A stretch of DNA of 64,000 nucleotides, from positions 142,559 to 206,558 of the forward strand of contig CAJTMW010000006.1 in the NCBI GenBank assembly GCA_910577275.1, given 5' to 3'. Shown in pieces: positions 16,808 through 26,112 of this stretch. Position numbers and translations under genes: made by a program. The notes under the pieces were generated by a model that was not told the DNA's origin, ran no database searches, and saw nothing but the letters and a program-made list of their open reading frames with translations. How positions within the stretch are numbered: position 1 is the stretch's first letter; every line of letters begins with the position of its first letter. Source of the DNA: an uncultured Lachnospiraceae bacterium (GTDB taxonomy: Bacteria; Bacillota; Clostridia; Lachnospirales; Lachnospiraceae).

Positions 16808-18433
16808 ATGAAATTAAAAGAGGTCAGCTCTAAACAGAAGCTAAGAGGTGCATATTATACCCCCCTTCCCTTAGCTCAAATGATAGTAAATATATTTTCA
16901 GCAGAAAAAAGTATAAAAACAATTTTAGAACCAAGCTGCGGTGACGGTGTTTTCTTAGACGCCCTCATCGGTACATCGCTTGCAAATCAGCTTGAGGCTG
17001 TCACTTCGATAGAAATTGAGAAAGATGAAGCTCTCAGGCTTAAAGAGCGTTTAAAAAATTACCCATATATAACGGTTCTAAATCAGGACTTTTTTGATTT
17101 CCACCAAAAAAATAATGATAAAAAATATGACCTGATTTTAGGGAATCCCCCATACATCCGTTATCAGTATCTTGAGGAACAGCAAAGAGCTTTAATGGCA
17201 GCGCTTCTTACCTCTCAGGGGATGAAGTCGAATAAGCTGGTAAATACCTGGGTTGGTTTTATGGTCGCATGTGTTAATATGCTTTCAAATACAGGAAAAA
17301 TAGCATTTGTAATTCCGGCAGAAATCCTTCAGGTTGCATATGCAGAAGATTTGAGACTGTTTCTCGCGAAACATCTTTCAAAAATTACATTAATTACATT
17401 TGAAGAACTTGTGTTTCCTGATATAGAACAGGAAATCGTGGTTTTCATCGGTGAAAAAGATAATGACGAAAAAGGAATCAGAATCATAGAATTAAACAAT
17501 CTGGATGACCTGAAAGAATTTAATATCACCGCAAACGGTTTTCAACGGCTGCAACATGTACATGAAAAATGGACAAAATATTTTACTGATGCCAAAGAAA
17601 ATGTGCTCGTGTCCAGGATACGTTCAGATAAACGTTTTCAAAGGTTATCGGATAGCGTATTAATAAATGTAGGAATTACAACCGGAAACAATAAATATTT
17701 CTCAGTAACACAGGATACCGTGGATGAATATGATTTACAGGATATCGTAAAGCCTTTGATTGGAAGAAGTGCGCATGCCCATAGTATCTATTTTGAAAAG
17801 GAGGACTGGAAAAAGAATGTTGATGCAGGCAAGGCTGCATATTTAATTGATTTTCCGGAACTGGATTTTGAAAAATATCCGGAAAAGCACAGGGAATATA
17901 TTAAAGCCGGTGAGGAAAAGAATGCTCACAAAGGCTATAAATGCTCTATCAGAGAACGCTGGTACCGTATACCATCTATCTGGATTCCGGATGCTTTTTT
18001 CCTGAGGAGAAATAATCTGTATCCTAAATTCGTATTAAACTGCTGTGACGCCGTATCAACAGATACGATGCACAGGATTAAATTTAATGAAGGTATTGAA
18101 CCGGAGAGGATACTTCTTTCATATTACAACAGTATTTCGTTTGCTTTTACTGAATTATGCGGACGAAGTTATGGCGGCGGGGTGCTTGAGATATTACCCG
18201 GTGAAGTCGGAAATATTCTGGTGCCTAAATTAGATGATATCCCTATAGACAGAATAAAAAAAATTCTAAAGCGAGTGGATCGGATTATCAGAGATGGCGA
18301 TTCAATCGAAAAAGCCCTGGATATCGTTGACAGTGAAATACTAATTAACGACCTGGGAATTTCAGCAAAATTGTGCACAGACGCCCGGGGTATTTGGAAA
18401 AAATTACAGAGCAGGCGGTTAAAACGGGGATAA
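16808..18433 (+). CDS. N6-adenine DNA methyltransferase (TaqI-like) of the restriction-modification system
   Basis: 541 residues. Motif X/I region: RGAYYTPLPLAQMIV and EPSCGDGVFLDAL (41-53). Motif IV: LGNPPYIRYQYL (about 111-122). The C-terminal half would recognise the target. It lacks a nuclease domain, so it only methylates. With an asymmetric target, the fused enzyme upstream would modify one strand and this protein the other, which is the usual reason for a companion methyltransferase. The genes are nine bases apart, with AAGGTGA as ribosome site. Base composition is as AT-rich as the partner gene. It could instead recognise an unrelated site. Confidence 0.88.
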   Translation: MKLKEVSSKQKLRGAYYTPLPLAQMIVNIFSAEKSIKTILEPSCGDGVFLDALIGTSLANQLEAVTSIEIEKDEALRLKERLKNYPYITVLNQDFFDFHQKNNDKKYDLILGNPPYIRYQYLEEQQRALMAALLTSQGMKSNKLVNTWVGFMVACVNMLSNTGKIAFVIPAEILQVAYAEDLRLFLAKHLSKITLITFEELVFPDIEQEIVVFIGEKDNDEKGIRIIELNNLDDLKEFNITANGFQRLQHVHEKWTKYFTDAKENVLVSRIRSDKRFQRLSDSVLINVGITTGNNKYFSVTQDTVDEYDLQDIVKPLIGRSAHAHSIYFEKEDWKKNVDAGKAAYLIDFPELDFEKYPEKHREYIKAGEEKNAHKGYKCSIRERWYRIPSIWIPDAFFLRRNNLYPKFVLNCCDAVSTDTMHRIKFNEGIEPERILLSYYNSISFAFTELCGRSYGGGVLEILPGEVGNILVPKLDDIPIDRIKKILKRVDRIIRDGDSIEKALDIVDSEILINDLGISAKLCTDARGIWKKLQSRRLKRG

Positions 18434-18461
18434 AGTTGAAACCCTCTCCGCCTGCCAGAAG

Positions 18462-18502
18462 AAGGGGCAGTCGTATTTATAAACAAAAGTACGCCGCCCC
18501 TT
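18462..18502. terminator. Candidate hairpin terminator between convergent genes
   Basis: AAGGGGC (18462-18468) pairs with GCCCCTT (18496-18502), and an inner CGTA/TACG stem follows. It lies between the convergent stops of the methyltransferase (18433) and the lipoprotein (18507). Neither side has a clear T-run. Confidence 0.4.
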
Positions 18503-18506
18503 GCCA

Positions 18507-20840
18507 TCACATATTCTCGCTCACATAAATCCGAACGCGGTTCTGTATCACGTCCGCCACATCCTCCACGCTTTTCTGTCCGCTGTAGTAAGCCTGCGCT
18601 TCCTCATTTATGATTTTGGTAATCGCATCGTCCTCCACATAGAAAGCCGGTGTCGCCTTCTTCAACAAATCAAGTGTCGCGTTAATTTCATCCCATGTCA
18701 GGGCATGATACTGAAACTCCCATCCATCCTCAAATATATCGACAGGAAACCGGTCCGGCAGCGTCTGGCTGTCTTCCTCTATTCTATATTCCGCCACCAT
18801 ATCCAGCGTCTTTCTAAGGGCCGGAAAACCGCGGTGGAAGCTGTACAGTGCGGAAACCTTCTCCCTTTCCATATTGTCGGTGTCTCGCCGCTTCAAAACG
18901 CTTTCTATAAATTTCCATGCCCCGCTTTTATTTTTCGATGCAGCCGTAATTCCAAAGGCATTTTCGGTAAACAGCAGGGTTCCTCCCTCTCCGTCTTCGG
19001 TGGGAAAGCCGATACACACCCCGTTTTCCTCAAACATCCCCTCATATAGCTGGAGCGAACGCAGTTCATCTATGTCCGCTATGGCAAACAATACCTGTCC
19101 GTTATGAATTTTGACAGGCAGGGAATCCTCCCCCTGTCCGCCCGCCGCATCGTCAAGGAAGCGTTTTACAAGCTCAAGAAGTTCCTTAAATGTGTCCGAA
19201 TCAAAATGACACTCGCCGGTGTCCCGGTCAATAAAGGTATCCTCGTTAAACATCATAAGGTACTGCATCATTTCTTCTTTCGTTATCCCGTCAAAGGGCA
19301 GCGCTCCGGGATTGTTACGGGCGGCTGCAAGCAGTCCCTCCAAAGACAGGCCGCCGCCTGATGTCCCGTCTCCCACTACCGTCTGCAAAGTGAAGCTCTC
19401 CGGGATTCCCACCAGAGTGCCGTCAAATGTATATACCCCCAGTATTCCGTCCACAAAGTCGGAGCTGTCAAAGGCTTCCGATTCCTCCAGCCAGGGTGCT
19501 AAATCCTCAAAAACCCCCTGCCGGGAAAGCCTCTGTGCGTTGACGCCGGACAAGTCAATGATGTCCATGGCCTCCCCCGCCAGTATGGCGTTATAAAGGT
19601 TCGTCAAAATTTCATAATTTTTCACGGTGAGATGGTACTGATTATTGCTCCTGTTGAACTTTACCGCCAAAGCGGTCAGAGAGCTTCCCCCGTTCACGGA
19701 GACGAGCACCATGTTTTCCTTCTGTGGGGCATCCTCCGTCCTCATTTTATCGAGTATTACAACGCTCCTGTCCTCATTCTCCCAGTCCTCTACCACCGCA
19801 TAATATCTGCCGTCCGCCGACAGGCCGAAGTTTCTTACAAAATATCCGTTGATATCGCTGTCCGCCCAGTCGAACAGCTCCTCCTTTTTCTGCGAAGCTA
19901 AATCGTATCCATAGACAGAAATATCGTCATATAAATAGAGGTCGTAGTTTCCGCTCTTATCTTGCGGCGCCAAATCCTCGTCTTTCTGCGGGAAATCCCC
20001 ACCTGGCTGCGTACGGACTCCGCCCGGCTCCTTTCCCCCGCCAATTCCGCTGATATCGGGAAAATCCTTTATAAATTCCGTCATCTGACAGCTCTCAAAG
20101 TTTACCTCCATCAAAGTGCAGGAATCCGCATTTTCCCCTTTGCCGACGCAGACATAGAGCTTGTCGCCCTCCCCGTCTGCGACGCCCTTAACCTGAATGC
20201 TTTCCTCTGTGTCATAAGGTATGGAGCCGTGAAAGTTTCCGTTTTCATCATACAGCCAGATACCGGTGTCTTCGGTAAAGATATAGCTCCTTCCCCGCCC
20301 GTCCGCTGCAAGCTTTCTTATGGAAGTTTCTCTCCCCAACTGCTCTGTAATCTCTCCTGAAAAGATATTATTCCCCTCCAAATCAAATCTGCATAAAAAA
20401 CGCCGCAGCTTGCTAAAATCCGCGGGATAGGCGTTGACCACCATACATACGCTGTAATCCTGATTGAACGCATAAGCGCTGATTTCCCGTATTTTCCCAT
20501 CCGCCGGCCATTCAACAGGCGCTCTGTCCAGCTCCTTGTTTTTTACGGAATACCGGCAGATATTCTGCGTATTGCCATCTATTTCCCCGTTCATTGAAAT
20601 GTAGCAGATATATCCGCCTATAAACCGCATATTTCCGTAGTCGGCTTTTTCATCCCAGGTTTCTATCATTTCGGGTACATAAACCCATTCCCTCTCCTTC
20701 TCCTTAATGCTGCCAACCGCCTGATTTCCCTTTGTAACATCGGCATTATCCGACTCAGCCGTGCCGCATGCTGTCAGAAAAACAGACAGGCATATTACCA
20801 GACGGCACATCAAAATTTTCATTTTCCCGTTCATATTCAT
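18507..20840 (-). CDS. Large lipoprotein with a C-terminal solute-binding (family 1) domain
   Basis: 777 residues from the ATG at 20840 (weak site GGCAGGG). A lipoprotein signal peptide ends in LSVFLTACG. Residues about 45-390 look like repeated beta-strand units (WLYDENGNFHGSIPYD, YDDISVYGYDLASQKKEELFDW, YYAVVEDWENEDRSVVILD), suggesting a propeller-like domain. From about 400 to the end it resembles extracellular sugar-binding proteins (NQYHLTVKNYE, EDLAPWLEES, LVGIPESFTLQTVVG, ENAFGITAASKNKSGAWKFIE). No permease or ATPase is adjacent. Instead it follows a GHKL kinase gene, so it may be a sensor accessory or ligand-capture protein. Family-1 binding proteins are usually about 450 residues, so the N-terminal addition is notable. 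Confidence 0.7.
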   Translation of the reverse strand: MNMNGKMKILMCRLVICLSVFLTACGTAESDNADVTKGNQAVGSIKEKEREWVYVPEMIETWDEKADYGNMRFIGGYICYISMNGEIDGNTQNICRYSVKNKELDRAPVEWPADGKIREISAYAFNQDYSVCMVVNAYPADFSKLRRFLCRFDLEGNNIFSGEITEQLGRETSIRKLAADGRGRSYIFTEDTGIWLYDENGNFHGSIPYDTEESIQVKGVADGEGDKLYVCVGKGENADSCTLMEVNFESCQMTEFIKDFPDISGIGGGKEPGGVRTQPGGDFPQKDEDLAPQDKSGNYDLYLYDDISVYGYDLASQKKEELFDWADSDINGYFVRNFGLSADGRYYAVVEDWENEDRSVVILDKMRTEDAPQKENMVLVSVNGGSSLTALAVKFNRSNNQYHLTVKNYEILTNLYNAILAGEAMDIIDLSGVNAQRLSRQGVFEDLAPWLEESEAFDSSDFVDGILGVYTFDGTLVGIPESFTLQTVVGDGTSGGGLSLEGLLAAARNNPGALPFDGITKEEMMQYLMMFNEDTFIDRDTGECHFDSDTFKELLELVKRFLDDAAGGQGEDSLPVKIHNGQVLFAIADIDELRSLQLYEGMFEENGVCIGFPTEDGEGGTLLFTENAFGITAASKNKSGAWKFIESVLKRRDTDNMEREKVSALYSFHRGFPALRKTLDMVAEYRIEEDSQTLPDRFPVDIFEDGWEFQYHALTWDEINATLDLLKKATPAFYVEDDAITKIINEEAQAYYSGQKSVEDVADVIQNRVRIYVSENM

Positions 20841-20942
20841 AAAAAAGACCCTGCCTTTCATTAGTTTTGGCTTTGACTTTATCACAGCAGGGTTCTTTGT
20901 GCCGTTTCATGTCATAATTAATATATATTTTTGTAAAAATTA

Positions 20943-20978
20943 ATGAGAGCCTGACCCTCTCTGTCATCATGCTCTCAT
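20943..20978 (-). terminator. Terminator between the GHKL kinase and lipoprotein genes
   Basis: ATGAGAGC pairs with GCTCTCAT (20943-20950, 20971-20978). On the minus strand it is followed by TAATTTTTAC, about 20 bp after the kinase stop. The lipoprotein gene therefore probably has its own promoter. Confidence 0.55.
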
Positions 20979-20999
20979 CTTTTCAAATCCTCCATGTCT

Positions 21000-22274
21000 T
21001 TATTTTTCCATTTTTGACATATACAAAATCAGGTTCACACAAAAAATGTCCTCCTGCTGTGTGATTGCCATGGTTCCGTTATATTTGTCCACGATTCTTT
21101 TCACATTCTTTAATCCGATTCCATGCTGCTCCTTAACCGGCTTTGTTGTCGGGAAAGCTCCATTCCCTCCCTGCTGCAACTGCGGACGGCTATGGGAGAC
21201 GTCGAAGCTGTTTTCAATTTTTATTTTCAAAACTCCTCTTTTTAACGTGATAAAAAGACCCAGATATTTTTTGTCCGTCTGCCCTGCCGCCTCAATGGCA
21301 TTTTCAAGCAGATTTCCAAGAAGTACGTTGATGTCAAAAGAATGCCTGACCTCCTCCGGCAGCATGACCTTTACCTCAACGGTTTCCAGTTCCTTTTCTG
21401 CCCTTTGCAGCATATAGTTCAGTACGCTGTCTATTTCTGTATTTCCCGAGGCGATAAGTTCTTTCGGATTTTGAGCAAAGGCTCCCATCCGGTCAATATA
21501 TTCCTGTATTTCCGGTACGCCGTGCTTATTCGCCAGCAGCATCAGTTCATTCAAATGGTGCTTCATATCATGCCGCAAAGCCTTTATTCTTTCTTCACCC
21601 TGCCGGATAACCTTAAGCTGGTTAGCATATATCTCCACTTGCGTCTTAAGCATTTCCGCCTCATACTTTTGTGTAATATAGTGAAGTAATAAATTGTAGA
21701 GATACAGCATGAAAAAATTCATAATCATCAGACCCAGACTGGCAACGGCAAGTCCGGCTCCCTGGCAGGCGTCCGAATATATCAGAATCCCAATGATTAA
21801 AATACTGCACACGGGCGCTGATATCAGTGAAAAATTCAAAGACGCCTCCGTATTCTTATGAATCGTAATAATTTTTTCAACCACAAGCTCACAGACAAAA
21901 ATAAGAAAAATCGATATGATATCGTAAATCTGACTGTGCACTTCTCCGTCCCGGTAATTGATAAACAACGAAATTGCCGCCACGTCGCATCCGCAGTTTA
22001 CCAGATAAATCGAGCAGGTTACAAACAGATTTGTTTTAACGGACTTTGTGTGCAGCCTCACGATTGCGCTTATTCCCGCCAGATTACAGATGATATTTAT
22101 CCAGGCGGTATGAAGTTCCCAGAATAACACGGTATTTATAATGTAAAAACAGGCGCAGACAAATATTTTTTTCCTGTTTCCGTTTTCTTCCTTTCCTAAA
22201 AATACCGACACAAACCGGTCAATCAGAAATATTCTGAAAAGATTTGTCAATGCGCAGATAATAAAATCCGTCAT
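21000..22274 (-). CDS. GHKL-domain sensor histidine kinase (AgrC-like)
   Basis: 424 residues. Six or seven membrane segments fill residues 1-205, as in AgrC-type peptide receptors. The linker leads to the phosphoacceptor box IKALRHDMKHHLNELMLL and the ATPase motifs LLGNLLENAIEAA (N box) and HGIGLKNVKRIVDKYNG (G box). Proteins like this phosphorylate LytTR response regulators. Its ATG overlaps the end of the LytTR reading frame by four bases, so it is the partner of that interrupted regulator. The ligand is unknown and no peptide precursor gene is evident nearby. Confidence 0.9.
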   Translation of the reverse strand: MTDFIICALTNLFRIFLIDRFVSVFLGKEENGNRKKIFVCACFYIINTVLFWELHTAWINIICNLAGISAIVRLHTKSVKTNLFVTCSIYLVNCGCDVAAISLFINYRDGEVHSQIYDIISIFLIFVCELVVEKIITIHKNTEASLNFSLISAPVCSILIIGILIYSDACQGAGLAVASLGLMIMNFFMLYLYNLLLHYITQKYEAEMLKTQVEIYANQLKVIRQGEERIKALRHDMKHHLNELMLLANKHGVPEIQEYIDRMGAFAQNPKELIASGNTEIDSVLNYMLQRAEKELETVEVKVMLPEEVRHSFDINVLLGNLLENAIEAAGQTDKKYLGLFITLKRGVLKIKIENSFDVSHSRPQLQQGGNGAFPTTKPVKEQHGIGLKNVKRIVDKYNGTMAITQQEDIFCVNLILYMSKMEK

Positions 22275-22543
22275 ATCTGTTCTTCCCTCAAAATTCTCTC
22301 CCGCACCGCTTTCCGTCTGGCCGGGCTAATCGTCAGAATCGTACCGTCCATCATCTCCACCATTTCATAGGTATACCGGAAAACATATTCCGTGTTTACA
22401 ATATAAGACTGATGTATTACGATAAAGTCTTCCGATAACCGCTTTGCGGCTTCCTTCAATCTTCCGTAAAATTCAAACGTCTCCTTTTGTGTCACGACCC
22501 TGATTTTCCGTCCCTCGCTTCCCAGATAGACAATGTCCCCCAT
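22271..22543 (-). CDS. LytTR DNA-binding part of an interrupted response regulator
   Basis: 90 residues from the ATG at 22543: VYLGSEGRKIRVVTQKETFEF and FIVIHQSYIVNTEYV are LytTR core motifs. It continues in the same frame as the receiver domain at 22571-22981, from which it is separated by one TAG codon and nine sense codons (QGREYYYVP). If the TAG were a sense codon, one normal 236-residue LytTR regulator would result. CAGGGAAGAGAG lies 17-28 bases before this ATG, which is poorly placed. It may be made by reinitiation, by stop readthrough, or not at all. Confidence 0.65.
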   Translation of the reverse strand: MGDIVYLGSEGRKIRVVTQKETFEFYGRLKEAAKRLSEDFIVIHQSYIVNTEYVFRYTYEMVEMMDGTILTISPARRKAVRERILREEQI

Positions 22544-22570
22544 AGGAACATAATAATACTCTCTTCCCTG

Positions 22571-22981
22571 CTAAAATTCAAATTTTTCCTTTTTCTTATT
22601 GATGATTCTGACTGCCGTTTCAATAGTCTCGTTTATCTGCTCCTGCAGGATTGGCTTCACCAGAAAATCCAACGGCTGGGTCTTGAATAACTGCTGTGCG
22701 TAAGATGCTTTCCCTGAAATGTAAACAATCTGCATCCCCCTGTCATCCAGCTGCTTTCTGATATAATTCCCCACTTCTATCCCCGTTATCTTAAACAGCT
22801 CAATATCCAGAAACAAAATATCCAGATGATTTCCGGCTTTCAGGTAATCCTTAAGCCCCTCTCCCGTATACCAGATATTGACGGTAATCTGAATGTTATT
22901 TTCACCCGCATACTGCAAAAGCATATTTTCAATAGAAGTACAAATATTTTCCCCGTCGTCGCAAATTCCTATATCGTACAT
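22571..22981 (-). CDS. Receiver-domain part of a LytTR response regulator, ended by an in-frame TAG
   Basis: 136 residues from the ATG at 22981, which has a perfect AAGGAGG site; an earlier in-frame ATG has none. The receiver has the acidic pair DD (MYDIGICDDGENI), the phosphorylatable Asp in DILFLDIELFKITGIEVG, and the Lys in LDFLVKPI. The frame ends KKEKFEF then TAG (22573-22571), and the LytTR domain continues in the same frame. All phosphorylation residues are intact. A receiver alone could still be phosphorylated by the kinase encoded downstream but could not bind DNA. Confidence 0.75.
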   Translation of the reverse strand: MYDIGICDDGENICTSIENMLLQYAGENNIQITVNIWYTGEGLKDYLKAGNHLDILFLDIELFKITGIEVGNYIRKQLDDRGMQIVYISGKASYAQQLFKTQPLDFLVKPILQEQINETIETAVRIINKKKEKFEF

Positions 22982-23052
22982 AAACCTCCTTTTCGTAAAA
23001 CAATTCAGGCAGAGGAAACATCCCCTGCCCAAAACTCTTTCACCAGTTTTCT

Positions 23053-23796
23053 TTACCCTTTCGTATTATACTTACTCCCTCCCGTCAGCATATCGAAGAT
23101 ATCGCTTCCGTACCTGTCATAAGTATAATTCCCCGCATACTGCGTCTTATTTAAAACCGCCAGATTCGTCTCCGCGTTTGCCTCGACGTCTTTGGCTCTT
23201 TTTCCAACGTTATCAATAAAGGAACCTGACGAGCCCAGAACCTTCTTTATCTTCTGGACATCGCTTTTCTTAAATTCCTCCCCATTCACCGACAGCGTTC
23301 CGTCGTCCTTCATGGTGATTCCCAGCTTTTCCAAATCGGACTTTGAATTATCATAGTAATTCTTAAGCTGGCTCAAATAAATCTGATTGACCTTTCCGCC
23401 TTCGTCCTTCATGCCCTTGACCATAACGTTAAAGTCGTTGACAAAACTGTTGACCTTTGAAAGAGCGTCCTCCCTGTAGCCGGTAATCTCCTCCTCCGTC
23501 ATCTTATCCCATTCCTTATCCGGCAGAGCCAGCAGATTCTTTACACAGGACTGCACGCTTCCGGCTGCTTTTTTGATGGTGGTGTAATATTCCTTCGATT
23601 TTGCGTCGGCAGCGCTTAAGCTGTTCTGGTTTTTGGACTGGTTCTTAATGGCATTCAACCGGGAATCCTTGCCATTGCTTCCGCTGCTGTTACGTAGTAC
23701 GGAGCCGATTGCCGCGCTCTGCGACCTTGACCGGGATTTTGCACGGCTGATAAGTCTGTTTTGTGTGATAAGTGAACTGATTCCGTTTAAACTCAT
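23053..23796 (-). CDS. Unrecognised 247-residue protein between two LytTR/GHKL pairs
   Basis: It starts SLNGISSLITQNRLISRAKS, a serine-rich, positively charged N-terminus without a signal peptide. The middle is helical (EEITGYREDALSKVNSFVNDFNVMVKGM), and the C-terminus has ANAETNLAVLNKTQYAGNYTYDRYG. The helical composition and terminal pattern faintly recall flagellar cap/hook-type proteins, but no motif is decisive. Its ATG follows directly on the TAA of the upstream kinase gene with GGAAGGAG as site, so the two are co-translated. It may be an export substrate or surface protein controlled by the two-component systems. The function is unknown. Confidence 0.65.
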   Translation of the reverse strand: MSLNGISSLITQNRLISRAKSRSRSQSAAIGSVLRNSSGSNGKDSRLNAIKNQSKNQNSLSAADAKSKEYYTTIKKAAGSVQSCVKNLLALPDKEWDKMTEEEITGYREDALSKVNSFVNDFNVMVKGMKDEGGKVNQIYLSQLKNYYDNSKSDLEKLGITMKDDGTLSVNGEEFKKSDVQKIKKVLGSSGSFIDNVGKRAKDVEANAETNLAVLNKTQYAGNYTYDRYGSDIFDMLTGGSKYNTKG

Positions 23797-25272
23797 TTAT
23801 TTCTCCTTCCCCTGAAGCATTATCGCCAGTAAAAACTCCTGATTTCTGACTTCCCACCTCAGCGTGCCATAATATTTTTCGGCACAGTTTTTCATATTCT
23901 TTATACCTAACCCATGGATGGATGAATCCGGCTTTCCGGTAATTAAGTTTTTCCCTGTCTCGTCCAGCGTCAGTCTGCCGGAAAAAGCGTTTCGAATTTC
24001 AATAAAAAACATATTTTCCTTCCGGTAGGAATCCAGCCGGATATAAGGGTTATCTTCCTTTTCCGAAGCCTCCAGCGCGTTGTCCAGCCCGTTATTCAAT
24101 AAGATACTGAGGTCAAAGGCGCTGATGCCGATTCCTTCGGGAAAAATAAAGTTACACTCGAAGGGAATTTCCTGCGCCCTTCGCATCTTACGGCTGATTA
24201 CCACATCGGTGACAGGATTACCCGTGCTGCACTTCATATCCAGTTCTTCCATGGAAAGATAGAGTCCGTCCAGATACTTCTGTACCTCTTTTCCATAATC
24301 CCCGCAATTCTTTCCGTCATGCTGCAAAAGAATTCCCAAATCCGCCACGTAGTTTCTCATGTCATGGCGCATTCCGCGGATACCGTCATAGAGGTGCTCC
24401 ACATCCTTCATATGCTCCTCCATATCATTTATGCGGTTTTGATAAATCTCCACCAGCATCTCCCTTTCGCCGCTCTCCACAAGCTTCCGCAGTATCACGG
24501 CACTCAGAATGATTGAAAAAATGCATAAACCGGATATCAAAGGGATGAGCAGGCGGGTCTCGGGGTATCTGTCCATCAGAAACTGATTGTCCATATCCTT
24601 ATAGGAATACATGATGCTTCGGAGCATGATGCCGATACTCATTCCCGTTGCGCTTGGAACCGCAAGAAACAGCTCCTGTACTCTGCTCAGTTCTTTGCTT
24701 TCATATATTAAATTTTGTTTTAATATTTTAGTTATATAATAAAAAGCCAGGCAGAGCAGCGTTTGAAAGGACAAATTCCAGAAAAACTGGTAGATTTCAA
24801 ATATCGTCCAATAGTTTTGAAGGAAAAATTCATTTCCTTCTGTCACCTGCTTTGTCAGCATATCAGACATACCGCCAAGCAATGCGACAAACAGCGAATG
24901 AAGCGTAAACATAATCAGCTCGTTCAGCGTATATATTGTAAAAACCGTGTAGCAGATTTTGCTCTTTTTCCCGGAATAAAAATACAGGCTGTAAACCAGC
25001 AGCAGGGCGATATTCAAAAGCAGCGGCAGAATGCTTCTTCTGCTTTCCAGCATCCCTCGTCTGTCCCCGTATAAAAGCAATGTAAAAACCGACAGGTAAT
25101 TTGCCGCCATATAGAAAGCCATGCTTAAGGCCACATACCCCGCCGCAATCTGCTTTTCTTTTTTGATAAATCTGCCTTTCACCGAAAGTATGCCGCAAAT
25201 CACATGAATCATCAGATATCTTCTTAATACGGCACAGAGTAAATCCTGAATAAAATAAAGCGGTTCTCTCAA
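23797..25272 (-). CDS. GHKL-domain sensor histidine kinase
   Basis: 491 residues if it begins at the TTG at 25272; an ATG at 25212 is the main alternative. Several membrane segments fill residues 25-270. The phosphoacceptor box is IRGMRHDMRNYVADLGILL and the ATPase motifs are LLNNGLDNALEAS (N box) and HGLGIKNMKNCAEKYYG (G box). It is encoded 11 bp after a LytTR response regulator and is surely its partner. It is longer than the downstream GHKL kinase and has a different sensor part, so the two systems probably sense different ligands. Confidence 0.9.
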   Translation of the reverse strand: MREPLYFIQDLLCAVLRRYLMIHVICGILSVKGRFIKKEKQIAAGYVALSMAFYMAANYLSVFTLLLYGDRRGMLESRRSILPLLLNIALLLVYSLYFYSGKKSKICYTVFTIYTLNELIMFTLHSLFVALLGGMSDMLTKQVTEGNEFFLQNYWTIFEIYQFFWNLSFQTLLCLAFYYITKILKQNLIYESKELSRVQELFLAVPSATGMSIGIMLRSIMYSYKDMDNQFLMDRYPETRLLIPLISGLCIFSIILSAVILRKLVESGEREMLVEIYQNRINDMEEHMKDVEHLYDGIRGMRHDMRNYVADLGILLQHDGKNCGDYGKEVQKYLDGLYLSMEELDMKCSTGNPVTDVVISRKMRRAQEIPFECNFIFPEGIGISAFDLSILLNNGLDNALEASEKEDNPYIRLDSYRKENMFFIEIRNAFSGRLTLDETGKNLITGKPDSSIHGLGIKNMKNCAEKYYGTLRWEVRNQEFLLAIMLQGKEK

Positions 25273-25283
25273 AATAACCCCCG

Positions 25284-25982
25284 TTATTTTCTGCGCAGGA
25301 ATTCCATATACGCGGATACGAAAGCGCTGTATTTTTGCTTGGCCATCAGGATAGCCTCGCCGTTTTTCAGCCAGATGCTTCCTGTATCATAGCTTTTCAC
25401 CTCGTTTAAGTTTACCAGATATCCCCTGTGGCATCTGAAAAACTGCCCGCCCAGTATCTTCTCCAGCTCGCTCATCTTCGCATAATAGGAAATCTGCTCC
25501 TCCTTCAAATGCAATACGACTTTTCTCGCGTCATTTTCAGCATAGACAATATTTTCCCGGGGGATACTTCTGTAGGTTCCTTTGATTCTGATAACAAGGG
25601 GCTCCGTCCCTTTGGCGGAAAGGCACTCGGCCACCGCGTCGTCCAGTACCCGGAAAAATTTTTCCTCATTGACCGGCTTTAGCAGATATTGGAATGCCTG
25701 CACATCAAAAGCGTCAAATACATACTCTTTAAGCGCCGTCACAAAAATAATTACCGCCCCGGAGGTTTCCCTAAGCTTCCTTGCCATGTCAATTCCGCTC
25801 ATATCCTTCAAACCGATATCCAGAAAAAAGATATCGTAGTTTTTTCCGCATTCAAGCAGTTCCTGTCCGGCTTCAAACACTTCAACCTTATATTCCGTCT
25901 GACCTGCAAGTCTCTTTTCTATCAGCTGTTTCAGATAACCGCCCATGGCCTTTTCATCTTCGCAAACTGCAATCTGAAGCAT
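25284..25982 (-). CDS. LytTR family response regulator
   Basis: 232 residues. The receiver has CEDEKAMG, the Asp in IFFLDIGLKDMSGIDMA and the Lys in FQYLLKPV. The LytTR domain begins near 135, with RSIPRENIVYAENDARKVVLHLK and FFRCHRGYLVNLNEVKSY. It is a cytoplasmic DNA-binding protein activated by the GHKL kinase encoded next. It lies about 130 bp after the gene pair at 26.1-27.8 kb and is transcribed in the same direction, so those genes may be targets. Confidence 0.93.
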   Translation of the reverse strand: MLQIAVCEDEKAMGGYLKQLIEKRLAGQTEYKVEVFEAGQELLECGKNYDIFFLDIGLKDMSGIDMARKLRETSGAVIIFVTALKEYVFDAFDVQAFQYLLKPVNEEKFFRVLDDAVAECLSAKGTEPLVIRIKGTYRSIPRENIVYAENDARKVVLHLKEEQISYYAKMSELEKILGGQFFRCHRGYLVNLNEVKSYDTGSIWLKNGEAILMAKQKYSAFVSAYMEFLRRK

Positions 25983-26112
25983 CTATTATCATATCCTTTC
26001 CTGTAAACTGCCTGTTGTCCTCGTCATGTCTTATATACTTATATCGGTAAATTTTCGAAAAGGAATATTTCTGTTGTAATAAAAAGGCTCATTTCTGTCA
26101 TCAAAGCAGATT

